DNA from: Massilia sp. ST3
GTDB lineage: Bacteria > Pseudomonadota > Gammaproteobacteria > Burkholderiales > Burkholderiaceae_D
Length of the DNA: 64,000 nucleotides
Assembly (NCBI RefSeq): GCF_018119405.1
Contig: NZ_JAGPWC010000003.1
Span: forward strand, 62,001-126,000
Direction: 5' to 3'
The notes beneath the pieces are model-generated. The model was not told where the DNA came from. It saw nothing but the letters and a program-made list of their open reading frames with translations, and did no database searches. The position numbers and the translations under genes are program-made. The stretch's first letter is position 1, and each line of letters opens with the position of its first letter. Shown here in pieces: positions 35,619 to 43,824 of the stretch.

Positions 35619-36887
35619 TCAGCGGTTGATTGATATGCGGTTCGCGTTGTTGAAGGTATCGGTGCCGGAGATGACGACCTTGTCGCCCGGCTTCAGGCCC
35701 GAGATGATCTCGACGGCCGAGATGCTGGTGGCGCCCAGCTGGATCGGGGTGCGCACGGCCACGCCGTCCTGCACCACGTAGGCGTGGCGTCCGCCTTCGC
35801 TCTCGACGAAGGGGCCGCGCGGCAGCATCACGACGTTCGGCTTTTCCTCGATCAGGAGGCGGGCGGTGACGCGCTGGCTCTGGCGCAGGCCCTTGGGCTG
35901 CTCGCCGTCGAAGCGCACGCGCGCCAGCACCTGGTTCTTGACCACTTCGGGCGACAGGGCGGATAGCTTGCCGGTGGCTTTCCCGCTCGGCAGCGTGATT
36001 TCGGCGTTCATGCCCAGGCCGAGGTCGGCCACATAGGTTTCCGGCACTTCCAGCTCGACCTCGAGCTTGGACAGGTCGACCAGGGTCATCAGCGGCGCAT
36101 TGGCGGCCACCACCATGCGGTTCTGGACGTTGAGGGTGCCGATGAAGCCGTCGACCGGCGCGCGCACGGTCAGCTCGTCCACGCGGCGCTGGGCGTTGGC
36201 CAGCGACAGGCGCTGGCGTTCCAGTTCGTTGACCTTGGTCTTGAGGGCCAGCTGCACGTCGTCGCCTTCCAGGCTGGCCGCCTGGGCGGCGTGGCGGGCG
36301 CGGATCTGGGCCGAGTTCAGCGCGTCCTTGGCCTTCTGGTAGTCGATCTTGGCGATGATGCCCACCTGGGCCACGCTCTCGTAGCGTTCCAGGGTGCGCT
36401 GGGCCGACAGGCGCTCGATCTCGGCGGTGTCGGCTTCGCGCTGGGCCAGCAGCTTCTGCTTGCGCGCCAGGATCTGCTGGCGCGCCACCTCGGCCTTGAG
36501 CTGTTCGTAGCTCGACACTTCGCGCTTGAGTTCATCGCTCAGGTCGGGCGACTCGAGCACGGCCAGCACGTCGCCCTTCTTGACGGTGTCGCCGGCGGCG
36601 ACCTTCAGGTTGACGGTGGCCGGGGAGGTGGAATACAAGGTCGGGCTGACGGCGGCCACCACGCGGCCGTTGACCGAGGCGTCGCGCACCAGGGTGCCGC
36701 GGCCGACTTCGGCGATGCGCAGGCGCTCGCCGGACACCGAGTGCTCGCTGCTGTTCCAGGCGGACATGAGGAAGGCGCTGAGGGCGACCACGGCGACGGC
36801 GACGCCGCCGATGAGGGCGCGGCGCTTGAGTTTCTGCGCCGGCGGCGGGGCGATGACGGCGTCTTGTTGTGAGGTATCTCGGATCAT
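35619..36887 (-). CDS. MacA-like periplasmic adaptor (membrane fusion protein)
   Basis: 422 aa with a cytoplasmic N-terminus, one anchoring helix (LIGGVAVAVVALSAFLMSAW) and the RND/MacA adaptor layout: lipoyl half-motifs around long helical hairpins (residues about 130-220) and a beta-barrel domain. It links the ABC pump to an outer-membrane TolC-type channel, which is not encoded here. First gene of the operon; ATG at 36887 is about 24 nt after the predicted sigma-54 start site. Confidence 0.9.
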   Translation of the reverse strand: MIRDTSQQDAVIAPPPAQKLKRRALIGGVAVAVVALSAFLMSAWNSSEHSVSGERLRIAEVGRGTLVRDASVNGRVVAAVSPTLYSTSPATVNLKVAAGDTVKKGDVLAVLESPDLSDELKREVSSYEQLKAEVARQQILARKQKLLAQREADTAEIERLSAQRTLERYESVAQVGIIAKIDYQKAKDALNSAQIRARHAAQAASLEGDDVQLALKTKVNELERQRLSLANAQRRVDELTVRAPVDGFIGTLNVQNRMVVAANAPLMTLVDLSKLEVELEVPETYVADLGLGMNAEITLPSGKATGKLSALSPEVVKNQVLARVRFDGEQPKGLRQSQRVTARLLIEEKPNVVMLPRGPFVESEGGRHAYVVQDGVAVRTPIQLGATSISAVEIISGLKPGDKVVISGTDTFNNANRISINR

Positions 36888-36921
36888 GGGGTGTCCAGTA
36901 ACGACAGAATGCTGTCTTTAC

Positions 36922-36937
36922 TGCACGATCCGTGCCA
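36922..36937 (-). promoter_or_regulatory. Sigma-54 (-24/-12) promoter of the MacAB-type operon
   Basis: The minus strand reads TGGCACGGATCGTGCA: GG and GC are exactly 10 bases apart and the -24 half is a perfect TGGCACG. It is 35 bp upstream of the MacA-like ATG. The operon includes a sigma-54 activator, so the promoter would be autoregulated. Confidence 0.8.
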
Positions 36938-36994
36938 GGCCTTGTTATTTGGCTAAGCGCTTGAATTGAAAGGAAGAACGGGGAAGGGGACCAG

Positions 36995-37037
36995 TGTCCG
37001 CGCTGTCCGCGCCAAGCTGCGCGGACAGCGGCGGACA
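36995..37037 (-). promoter_or_regulatory. Upstream activator dyad: two TGTCCG and two CGGACA half-sites
   Basis: TGTCCG at 36995 and 37004, and CGGACA at 37022 and 37032, form two nested dyads centred at 37016. A degenerate CGGGAC follows. The centre is 80 bp from the -24 element, close to the 84 bp at the tldD operon. The shared motif and spacing indicate the same NtrC-type activator. Confidence 0.75.
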
Positions 37038-37071
37038 GCGCGGGACGGCCGCCGGACGCGGCCGTTGGGGA

Positions 37072-37479
37072 TCAGCTCTGCGGGTGGACGACCTTGACGT
37101 TGCCGTCGACCGAGGACTTGTCGATGTAGCCGATCGCATTGCGGTCGGCGGCCAGCGCCTTCTTGACGGCGGCGTCCGACGGATAGGTCTTGGGACGGAT
37201 GCCCTTGCCCGAGAATTCCAGCTTGGCCCAGACCGCCTCGTATTGCGGAGACTTCTTGGACACGACTTTGTCGAGGAATTCGCGCTGGGCGTCCGAATCC
37301 TTGACCTGGTCAATCGGCGTCAGGTCCTTCGACTTGCCCAGGTAGAGTTCGCTGATCTGTTCCTGGGTCAGGGCCGATACCGGGTTGGCGGCGTTGACGA
37401 CGACGACGACTTGGGCGTTGGCGCTCGCGGCGCAGGCCAGGCCTGCGCACAGCGCTGCATGGATGAGATGCATCTTCAT
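37072..37479 (-). CDS. PstS-like small periplasmic binding protein
   Basis: 135 aa with signal peptide (MKMHLIHAALCAGLACAASANA) and one PBP-like domain similar to the second half of PstS (VVVVNAANPVSALTQEQI, ELYLGKS, then AIGYIDKSS). It is about half the length of a normal phosphate-binding protein and lacks partner permeases here. It is 22 bp downstream of a porin gene on the same strand; the pair suggests outer-membrane entry with a periplasmic binder. Whether it binds phosphate is unproven. Confidence 0.83.
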   Translation of the reverse strand: MKMHLIHAALCAGLACAASANAQVVVVVNAANPVSALTQEQISELYLGKSKDLTPIDQVKDSDAQREFLDKVVSKKSPQYEAVWAKLEFSGKGIRPKTYPSDAAVKKALAADRNAIGYIDKSSVDGNVKVVHPQS

Positions 37480-37500
37480 TGTTATTCCTAAATGTGGTGA

Positions 37501-38655
37501 TCAGAACAGGCGGTCGTAGGACAGGCGGATCACGTTGGCGTTGTCGCCGAAATTACGGGTCGTGTCTTCGAAGCGGTCGACCTGGGCCTTGATGCTGCTG
37601 CGCGCATCGAGGTCGTAGCGCAAGGTGAACGAGGCGCGCTGGTAGCTCTGCGGGTCGTAGAGCTCGAGGTCGCTGGTCTTTTCGGTATAGCGGGCGAAGT
37701 TGACGAACGGCGTCCAGTTGCCCCAGCGGTAGCCGGCGCCGATCGTGAACGCCGGCGCGGCTACTTCGTAGTCGCCGAAGTCGCGCGTCAGGCGGGTGAC
37801 CTCGCTCAGGACGAACCAGTCGTCGAAGTCCAGGTTGACGGCCAGGCCGTAGGCGCGCAAGCGGGCGAAGCTGTCCATCTCGCCGCTCGGGCTGCTGGTC
37901 TCGACCTTCGACTGCAGGTAGACGCCGCGCACGGTCAGCGGACCGCGGCTGGCTTCGAGGTCGGCGCCGACGATGTTGTTCCAGTTGACCTTGGTGTCTT
38001 CAGGGCTGTACAGCTTGTAGTACTTCGATTCCTTCACGGTTTCCTTGCCGCCGAAGACGCCGGCGGTGAAGGTGGCGCCGGCCAGCTTGCCCTTGTAGCG
38101 CGCGCTGCCGCCGTTGTAGTTCACCGCTTCCCAGCCATAGAGTTCGGGCGGCACGCCGATCCACGGATAGGCCGAGCCGACGTCCTGGAAGTCGGAGTAG
38201 TAGTACAGCGGAATGCGCTTGCGGCCGACCTGGAATTCCCAGTTCTTGTCGAGTTCGTAAGCCGCATAGGCCCATTCCACGGAGGGCTTGGACTCGGTGC
38301 CGCGCACCACGACCTGGGTGACGGCGCTGAGCTTGTCGGTGAAGCGGTAGCTGGCCTGGATGCCGGCGCGCGATTCGGGTTTGAACGACAGGTCGCCGTC
38401 GTAAACGCCGGCGGTGCTCCAGTCGGCGATCCAGCACGGGCAGGGGTGGCCGTCCATGACGGTGATGCCGCGGTAGTCCGGCGACAGCGAAGCGCCGAAG
38501 GTCTTGCCGGCAACGATGGAGGCGAAGCCGCTCAGCTTGAACGGCGATGCCGCTTCGTTGTCCTCGGCGGCGGAGGCCGTGAACGAGGCGCCGAGCAGGG
38601 CGGCCGCGACAACGGGGAAGACGCTCTTCCACTGGCGGAGCTTGGAAACAGCCAT
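37501..38655 (-). CDS. Outer membrane porin-like beta-barrel protein
   Basis: 384 aa with a signal peptide ending near TASAA and alternating beta strands throughout, ending in aromatic Phe (YDRLF) as required for BAM insertion. It lacks the typical Gram-negative porin (OmpC) signature. The ATG at 38655 has AAGGAA upstream and beats the one at 38691. An odd CPCW near residue 69 (HPCPCWIAD) could be a redox or metal site. Probably co-transcribed with the mini-PstS gene. Confidence 0.85.
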   Translation of the reverse strand: MAVSKLRQWKSVFPVVAAALLGASFTASAAEDNEAASPFKLSGFASIVAGKTFGASLSPDYRGITVMDGHPCPCWIADWSTAGVYDGDLSFKPESRAGIQASYRFTDKLSAVTQVVVRGTESKPSVEWAYAAYELDKNWEFQVGRKRIPLYYYSDFQDVGSAYPWIGVPPELYGWEAVNYNGGSARYKGKLAGATFTAGVFGGKETVKESKYYKLYSPEDTKVNWNNIVGADLEASRGPLTVRGVYLQSKVETSSPSGEMDSFARLRAYGLAVNLDFDDWFVLSEVTRLTRDFGDYEVAAPAFTIGAGYRWGNWTPFVNFARYTEKTSDLELYDPQSYQRASFTLRYDLDARSSIKAQVDRFEDTTRNFGDNANVIRLSYDRLF

Positions 38656-38804
38656 GTTGATATTCCTTTGATCGATGCGGCGAAAGCGCACCTATGAAAT
38701 AGACAGAAAAGAAAACACAGGGAAGCGAAAGCCTTGATCGTTCGCTATATGCAGGATGAATTGTAGAAAAGGAGAAAGGGCAAAAGAAGTAAAATCTTTA
38801 CCCA

Positions 38805-38842
38805 AATCACTCTTCGTTGCCATGCGGCAACTAAGAGTGATT
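38805..38842. terminator. Strong 16-bp hairpin, possible terminator
   Basis: AATCACTCTT / AAGAGTGATT and GTTGCC / GGCAAC are paired around an ATGC loop with one mismatch. It lies 40 bp beyond the stop of the minus-strand dehydrogenase fusion gene and so fits a terminator, but the T tract on that strand is interrupted. It could instead be a regulatory site upstream of the porin gene. Confidence 0.45.
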
Positions 38843-38881
38843 AGTTAAGCAAGGAAGAGGAAAGAAGCCTGCGTGAAAGCC

Positions 38882-40672
38882 TTATTTGGGAGGCTTTTGT
38901 TTCTGGCCGTATTTACCGACGATCTCGCCCTTGGCCAGGATGTGGCCGCGCATGGCCTGCAGCAACTGGTCGCGGTCGGCGCCGAAAGGCAGGTCGAGCA
39001 CGGTATCCAGGGCATAGACCTGGAAGTGGTAGCGGTGGGCCGGGTCGCCGACCGGCGGCTTGGGTCCGAACCAGCCGCTTGATCCGCGGGTGTTGCGGCC
39101 CTGTAGCACGCCGTCGGGCTCGGTCAGGCGCGGCTGCTCCTGCAGGCCTTCCGGCAGGCTGGTGACGGTGGCCGGAATGTTCCAGGCCAGCCAGTGCACG
39201 AAGGGCGTGACCGGCTTGCTGTCCGGGTCTTCCATCACGATGGCATAGGACTTCGCGTTCGGCACGGCTTTCCAGGATAGCGGCGGCGAGACGCCGTCGG
39301 CATATTCGCTGAAGCGGGCGTCCAGCTGTCCGCCGTCGCGGAAGGCGGACGAGCTGACCGCCAGCTGTCCCTTGGCATCGGTTTCCGGGCGCTTGTTCGC
39401 CAGCGGCACCCCATTGCCCTTGTTGGCCTGCTCGCGCATCGGTCCGGCCGGCGGGACGGCGTCGCCGACCGCCTCGGTCTTGGGCCCGGTGTAGGCGATG
39501 CGGTAGATGACGCCGTTGGCGTCGTCCGCCATCAGCAGCGCGCCGTCCCTGGCGAAGGCCAGGCCGACCGGGCGCGCGATGTGGGTCTTGCCTCCGTCGG
39601 TCAGGAAGCCGGTGACGAAGGGCTCGACCGACTTCGGCTGGCCGTTGGCGTAGCGCACCCGCACGATCTCGTAGCCCGAAGCCGGATTGCGGTTCCACGA
39701 GCCGCGCATGGTCACGAAGGCGTCGCCGCGGAACTCGGCCGGGAACATGCCGCCGGTGGCGAACACCATCTGCATCGGCGCCGCATGGGCGGTATAGCCG
39801 AGCACCATGGGCTGGCTGCGCGCCTTCCATTCTTCTTTCTTGATGTCGCCCGGCGGCGTGCTTTGCGGGTAGATCTCGCCCGCGCCGTAGACGTGCGGCC
39901 AGCCGTACTGCTTGCCCAGTTCGAGCTTGTTGAGTTCTTCCGGCTGCTGGTTGTCGCCCAGGAAGTCGATGCCGTGGTCGAAGCCCCAGAATTCGCCGGT
40001 CTGCGGATGCCAGGCGAAGCCGATGGTGTTGCGCAGCCCGCTGGCGAAGATGCTGCGCTGCTTGCCGTCGGGCGAGATGCGCAGCATGGTGGCGTTTTCC
40101 TGGTTGCTCTCGTTGCAGGCGTTGCAGGTGCTGCCCACGCTCAGGTAGAGCATGCCGTCCGGGCCGAAGGCCATGGTCCGGTTGGGATGCTGGCCGGCGT
40201 CCGGCAGGTCGCCCACCAGCAGTTCGGGCTTGCCGAGCCGGCCGTCGCCCTCGATCCGGGCGGCGAACAGCTCGCGCGCCGTGGTCAGGTAGAGCTTGTT
40301 GTCGCGGATCGCCAGGCCGTGGACGCCGGCGCGGTTGGCCACCGTGACGGGGGCGCCGTCGGCGCGCCCGTCCCGGTCGGCATCGCGCAGCAGCAGGACG
40401 TCGCCCTGGTCGCGCCGGCTCAGGTAGATGTCGCCGTTCGGCGCCACCGCCAGGATGCGGGCGTTCTTCAGGCCGGTGGCGAAGGGCGTGACCGTGAAGC
40501 CCTGGGGCGCCTTGATGCCGCGCAGGCGCTCCGCGCTCGGCTCCACCTTGTTCGGCTTGAAGACGTTGACGCCGTTCGAGACCTGGGTGCCGTCGCCCTG
40601 CTGGGCGGAGGCCGCGCCGGATGCGAGATACAGCATCAGGCTGGGGAGGATTGCGGGCAATGCGCGTTTCAT
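38882..40672 (-). CDS. Secreted sorbosone/PQQ-type sugar dehydrogenase fused to a PEBP (YbhB/Raf kinase inhibitor-like) domain
   Basis: 596 aa. Signal peptide to about residue 23 (AAGAAASAQ-like), then a six-bladed propeller of the L-sorbosone/glucose dehydrogenase kind (NGDIYLSRRDQGDV, GHPNRT-type HPNRTMAF, GVHGLAIRDNKLY). Residues after about 430 are a PEBP-like domain (VMEDPDSKPVTPFVHWLAWNI, GRNTRGSSGWFGPKPPVG). The fusion is uncommon. The internal CNAC around residue 196 may bind metal or haem. The ATG at 40672 has AAAGGAC upstream. The N-terminal extension of the ORF (45 Arg-rich codons) is rejected. Confidence 0.87.
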   Translation of the reverse strand: MKRALPAILPSLMLYLASGAASAQQGDGTQVSNGVNVFKPNKVEPSAERLRGIKAPQGFTVTPFATGLKNARILAVAPNGDIYLSRRDQGDVLLLRDADRDGRADGAPVTVANRAGVHGLAIRDNKLYLTTARELFAARIEGDGRLGKPELLVGDLPDAGQHPNRTMAFGPDGMLYLSVGSTCNACNESNQENATMLRISPDGKQRSIFASGLRNTIGFAWHPQTGEFWGFDHGIDFLGDNQQPEELNKLELGKQYGWPHVYGAGEIYPQSTPPGDIKKEEWKARSQPMVLGYTAHAAPMQMVFATGGMFPAEFRGDAFVTMRGSWNRNPASGYEIVRVRYANGQPKSVEPFVTGFLTDGGKTHIARPVGLAFARDGALLMADDANGVIYRIAYTGPKTEAVGDAVPPAGPMREQANKGNGVPLANKRPETDAKGQLAVSSSAFRDGGQLDARFSEYADGVSPPLSWKAVPNAKSYAIVMEDPDSKPVTPFVHWLAWNIPATVTSLPEGLQEQPRLTEPDGVLQGRNTRGSSGWFGPKPPVGDPAHRYHFQVYALDTVLDLPFGADRDQLLQAMRGHILAKGEIVGKYGQKQKPPK

Positions 40673-40904
40673 CGGGGCGTCCTTTCTTCGTCGTGTGGTG
40701 GAGGCAGCCCGGTTATCGTGCCAGAGCGGAAGGCGGCGGTTTGTGGGGGAACGTACATAGGCGGAGCGGACGGAACGGCTGGAGCGAGAGCACGAGGTCC
40801 GCCTCATTAGTTTCCCCTAGGATACAAATGATGCATGTCGGAATTTCTTACATTTACGTATAGATGAGTAAGCCGCTTCCTTGCAAATCAAACACTTGCA
40901 AAAT

Positions 40905-40920
40905 TGGCACGCATATTGCT
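40905..40920 (+). promoter_or_regulatory. Consensus sigma-54 promoter of the PEP-CTERM gene
   Basis: TGGCACGCATATTGCT matches the sigma-54 consensus TGGCACG-N4-TTGCW at every fixed position, with GG and GC 10 bases apart. The gene's ATG is 52 bp further on. A direct repeat TTGCAAA (40881, 40896) lies just upstream. PEP-CTERM genes in other betaproteobacteria use RpoN with the PrsK/PrsR system. Confidence 0.8.
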
Positions 40921-40971
40921 AACTGTAAATTCGTATTTCTTTATACACAACCTGACTTGAGACCAATAAAA

Positions 40972-41580
40972 ATGAATCGACCACTCGCACAATTGTTCGG
41001 CACCGCAGTCCTGGGCCTGGCCTTCATGCTCCCTGCCTCGGCCGCCGTCGTGACGACCAACACCGCCGTGACCGGCACCGGCCCGCTCGGCCAGCAGTGG
41101 ACCGCCACCTGGACCGGAAGCGACACCTATGGCATGGGCTCCGACCTGACGGTGGGCGGCGACAAGCTGAGCTACGATTTCCAACATCCGGGCTATGCCG
41201 GCGCGGGCGTGCCGGGCCAGACCTATGTGTTTTCCACGACCGCACAGAAAACCGGCAACCTGTCGATCAACGTCGATATGTCCTCGTTCGCGGCCTGGTA
41301 CCAGTCGTACACCACGATGTCGATCTGGGAAGGCTCGACCAGCAACGCAACCGAGTTGACCGGCAATACCTGGGGTGGCGTGGTCTCGAAGACCATCGAC
41401 CTCGACCTGACGGCCGGCGAAGCCTGGGGTTTCATCGCGACCGGCGGCAACTTTGACGGTACCGGCATCCTGACCGGCTCGTTCACCGTGACCTCGGCCG
41501 ACGTCCCGGAACCGGCTTCGCTGGCGCTGCTCGGCCTGGGCGCCGTCGGGATGCTGGCGCGCCGCCGCAAGAAGGCCTGA
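40972..41580 (+). CDS. PEP-CTERM sorting domain protein
   Basis: 202 aa. Signal peptide (MNRPLAQLFGTAVLGLAFMLPASA), a central Thr/Gly-rich beta domain that probably faces outside, and a C-terminal PEP-CTERM tail: VPEPASLALLGLG, a membrane helix and RRRKKA. It should be processed by an exosortase, not encoded here. The upstream 36 codons of the longer ORF overlap the sigma-54 promoter and are excluded. The size and lack of known catalytic motifs suggest a matrix or floc-associated protein. Confidence 0.9.
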   Translation: MNRPLAQLFGTAVLGLAFMLPASAAVVTTNTAVTGTGPLGQQWTATWTGSDTYGMGSDLTVGGDKLSYDFQHPGYAGAGVPGQTYVFSTTAQKTGNLSINVDMSSFAAWYQSYTTMSIWEGSTSNATELTGNTWGGVVSKTIDLDLTAGEAWGFIATGGNFDGTGILTGSFTVTSADVPEPASLALLGLGAVGMLARRRKKA

Positions 41581-41625
41581 AGCACAACCTGTACGCCGCG
41601 GGAATGATCCCGGCGGCGCTTAAGA

Positions 41626-41659
41626 AATGCCAGTCAGAGGAATGACTGGCATTTTTTTT
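41626..41659 (+). terminator. Rho-independent terminator after the PEP-CTERM gene
   Basis: Stem AATGCCAGTCA / TGACTGGCATT with a short GAGGAA loop and eight T. The opposite strand has a shorter T run, so it may also act weakly for the convergent operon ending at 41684. Confidence 0.88.
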
Positions 41660-41683
41660 GATCCTTGCGACCGCCCGCGTACA

Positions 41684-41989
41684 TCACGCGTGATGCAGCG
41701 CGGCCGATGCCGGCTGGTCCAGCATCGCGTAGGGATAGATGCCGCGCCGGTGGCCGTCGTCAAAGACCAGGTTGAGGGCATAGGCGCCGACCGGCTCGAT
41801 CGCGGTGATACGTAGGGCCTCGTCCGCATCGACGGCAAGGCCGGCGCGGCGCCGCGCCCGGCACTCGGCGCAGGGGCAGGCCGCGCGCAGGGCCGCATGG
41901 GTCCAGCGCGCGCTGCGCCCATCCGGCCAGCGCAGGGCAAGTACCCCCTGCGCGGCATGGTTCTCGATCGCCTCGGGCAGCATGCTCAT
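41684..41989 (-). CDS. DUF971 domain protein
   Basis: 101 aa with the DUF971/gamma-butyrobetaine hydroxylase N-terminal fold: LRWPDGRSARWTHAALRAACPCAECR with a CPCAEC cluster, then GAYALNLVFDDGHRRGIY. Members are found in iron-sulfur proteins such as Mrp/ApbC and alone. The ATG at 41989 overlaps the HEAT-repeat gene stop (ATGA), so it is translationally coupled and last in the operon. The three cysteines may bind iron or zinc; role in the operon is unknown. Confidence 0.85.
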   Translation of the reverse strand: MSMLPEAIENHAAQGVLALRWPDGRSARWTHAALRAACPCAECRARRRAGLAVDADEALRITAIEPVGAYALNLVFDDGHRRGIYPYAMLDQPASAALHHA

Positions 41990-42948
41990 GCCGCCGCACC
42001 GATCTGGCCGATCGCCAGCCGCACCGACTTGCGCACCTCGGGGTCGGGATCGTTGGCGGCCGCCTGCAGGGCTGGCAGCGCCGCGGGCGCGCCGATCTCG
42101 CCCAGGGCCAGGGCCGCCTCCTTGCGCAGGTTGCTGATCGTGTGTTCCAGGGCCGCCACCAGTCCCGGCAGGGCCGCGCGGCTGCGCAGGCGCCCCAGGC
42201 TGCGCGCGGCGCGCAGCCGCACCTGCCAGTAGGAATCGTCGAGCGCCGCGACCAGCGCGCCGGAGGCCTGGTCCAGGCCCAGCTTGCCGAGCGTGGTGGC
42301 GGCTTCCTCGCGCACCTGCCAGGCCTCGTCGGCCAGCGCGGCCAGCAGCGCCGGCAGGACGGCGCCGCTGCCCGCGTAGCCGAGGGCGCCGCTGGCCGCG
42401 CGCCGCACTTCCAGGGCGGGGTCGTGGGTCGCGATCCGCGCCAGGGCGGGCAGGGCTTCCGTGCGCTTGAGGTAGCCGAGCACCGCCACCGCTTCGCGCC
42501 TGACCAGGGGATCGGCGTCTTCCAGGGCGGCGAGCGCGGGGGCGAAGCTGTCCGCCACCCGCAGTTCGCGCACGCCGCGCAGGGCGGCGGCGCGCACGAA
42601 GCTGTCCGCACTGCCAATGTAGCCGATCAGCCGGGCGGCCGATGCCGGCTGCTTGAGTTCCGACAGGCTCTGGGCCGCGGCCAGGCGCACTTCGTCGGCG
42701 GGATCGGACAGCAGCGGGGCCAGGGCCGCCACCGTGGCCGGGCTTTCGAATTCCTGCAGCACGCGGGCCGCTTCCGCGCGCACCACCGGCGCCGGGTCGG
42801 CCAGGGCCGCGACCAGCAGCGGCACATGCAGGTCGCCGTCCAGGTCGGCCAGGTCGAGCACGGCGATGCGGCGCACGGTGGGGTCGCCGTCGCGCAGGCG
42901 CGGAAGAATGGCGGCGACGTCCGGGTAGTCGAACAGGGCTGAAATCAC
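41986..42948 (-). CDS. HEAT-repeat protein
   Basis: 320 aa of nine or more HEAT/PBS-lyase-like repeats, each about 31 residues with the pattern VR-x-A-A-x-x-L-G (for example DEVRLAAAQSLSEL, WQVREEAATTLGKLG). No catalytic motif. Such superhelices are scaffolds; in sulfur and phycobilin enzymes they recruit clients. It sits between the transporter ATPase and the DUF971 gene in a GntR-led operon, probably as an assembly factor for the flavoprotein/ferredoxin pair (inference). Confidence 0.88.
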   Translation of the reverse strand: MISALFDYPDVAAILPRLRDGDPTVRRIAVLDLADLDGDLHVPLLVAALADPAPVVRAEAARVLQEFESPATVAALAPLLSDPADEVRLAAAQSLSELKQPASAARLIGYIGSADSFVRAAALRGVRELRVADSFAPALAALEDADPLVRREAVAVLGYLKRTEALPALARIATHDPALEVRRAASGALGYAGSGAVLPALLAALADEAWQVREEAATTLGKLGLDQASGALVAALDDSYWQVRLRAARSLGRLRSRAALPGLVAALEHTISNLRKEAALALGEIGAPAALPALQAAANDPDPEVRKSVRLAIGQIGAAA

Positions 42949-42957
42949 GGGAAGTCC

Positions 42958-43824
42958 TTATGTGGTGGAGGTGGAAGCCGTTTGCGGACCCAGTGGGCTG
43001 AGCCGGGCCAGGGGATTGACGCTGGCCTGCGGGTGCAGCAGCGACAGGCAATGGCGCTTGAGCCGGGTGAAATGCGTGGAGGTCATCAGGTCCGGGTGGC
43101 GCGGCCGCTCGAAGTCGAGCCGGATCTCGTCGATGATGCGGCCCGGGCGCGGGCTCATCACCAGGATCCGGTCGGCCAGGAACAGCGCCTCGTCGATGTC
43201 GTGGGTGATGAAGACGACGGTGGTCCTGACCCTGGCCCAGACCTCGAGCAGCAGTTCCTGCATCTTGAGGCGGGTCTGGGCGTCGAGGGCGCCGAAGGGT
43301 TCGTCCATCAGCATCACGCGCGGCTGGGTGATCAGGACCCGCGCGATCTCGACCCGCTGCTGCATGCCGCCCGAGAGCTGGATCGGATAGCGGTCCTCGA
43401 AGCCTTCCAGCCCCACCAGTCGCAGCAGCTCGCGCGCCCGCTCGTGGCGTGCGCGCCGGCCCACGCCCTGCATCTTGAGGCCGAAGGCCACGTTGTCGAG
43501 CACCTTCTTCCAGGGGAAGAGGGTGTGCTGCTGGAACACCAGGCCGCGTTCCGGATGCGGTCCGGAGATGGCGGCGCCGTCGACCTGGATCGCGCCGGCG
43601 CTGGCCCGCCAGTGGCCGGCCAGGGCGCCCAGCAGGGTGGACTTGCCGCAGCCCGAGGGGCCGAGCACGCACACGAATTCGCCGGGTGCGATCGACAGCG
43701 ATACCTCCTGCACCGCGTCGAAGGCCTGGCGGCCTTCGCCCAGGCGGATCGACAGATCCTGGATCTCGATGCCGCCCAGGCCTTCGGCCAGGCGGCGGTG
43801 TTCCACGGTGGTGGTCTGGTTCAT
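42958..43824 (-). CDS. ABC transporter ATP-binding protein (SsuB/TauB type)
   Basis: 288 aa. Walker A GPSGCGKS (55-62), signature LSGGMQQR, Walker B RVMLMDEPFGALDAQT, H-loop THDIDEALFL. The FGALDAQTR block is typical of the nitrate/sulfonate/taurine importers. The ATG at 43824 with GGAAGAAG upstream overlaps the permease stop by a few bases. A 40-residue C-terminal tail beyond the ATPase core is unusual. Confidence 0.92.
   Translation of the reverse strand: MNQTTTVEHRRLAEGLGGIEIQDLSIRLGEGRQAFDAVQEVSLSIAPGEFVCVLGPSGCGKSTLLGALAGHWRASAGAIQVDGAAISGPHPERGLVFQQHTLFPWKKVLDNVAFGLKMQGVGRRARHERARELLRLVGLEGFEDRYPIQLSGGMQQRVEIARVLITQPRVMLMDEPFGALDAQTRLKMQELLLEVWARVRTTVVFITHDIDEALFLADRILVMSPRPGRIIDEIRLDFERPRHPDLMTSTHFTRLKRHCLSLLHPQASVNPLARLSPLGPQTASTSTT

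Noticed and set aside
41684-43672. 662-codon minus ORF beginning inside the ABC ATPase gene
   Set aside because: Only the last 101 codons (DUF971) are real; the rest is out of frame with the ATPase and HEAT genes.
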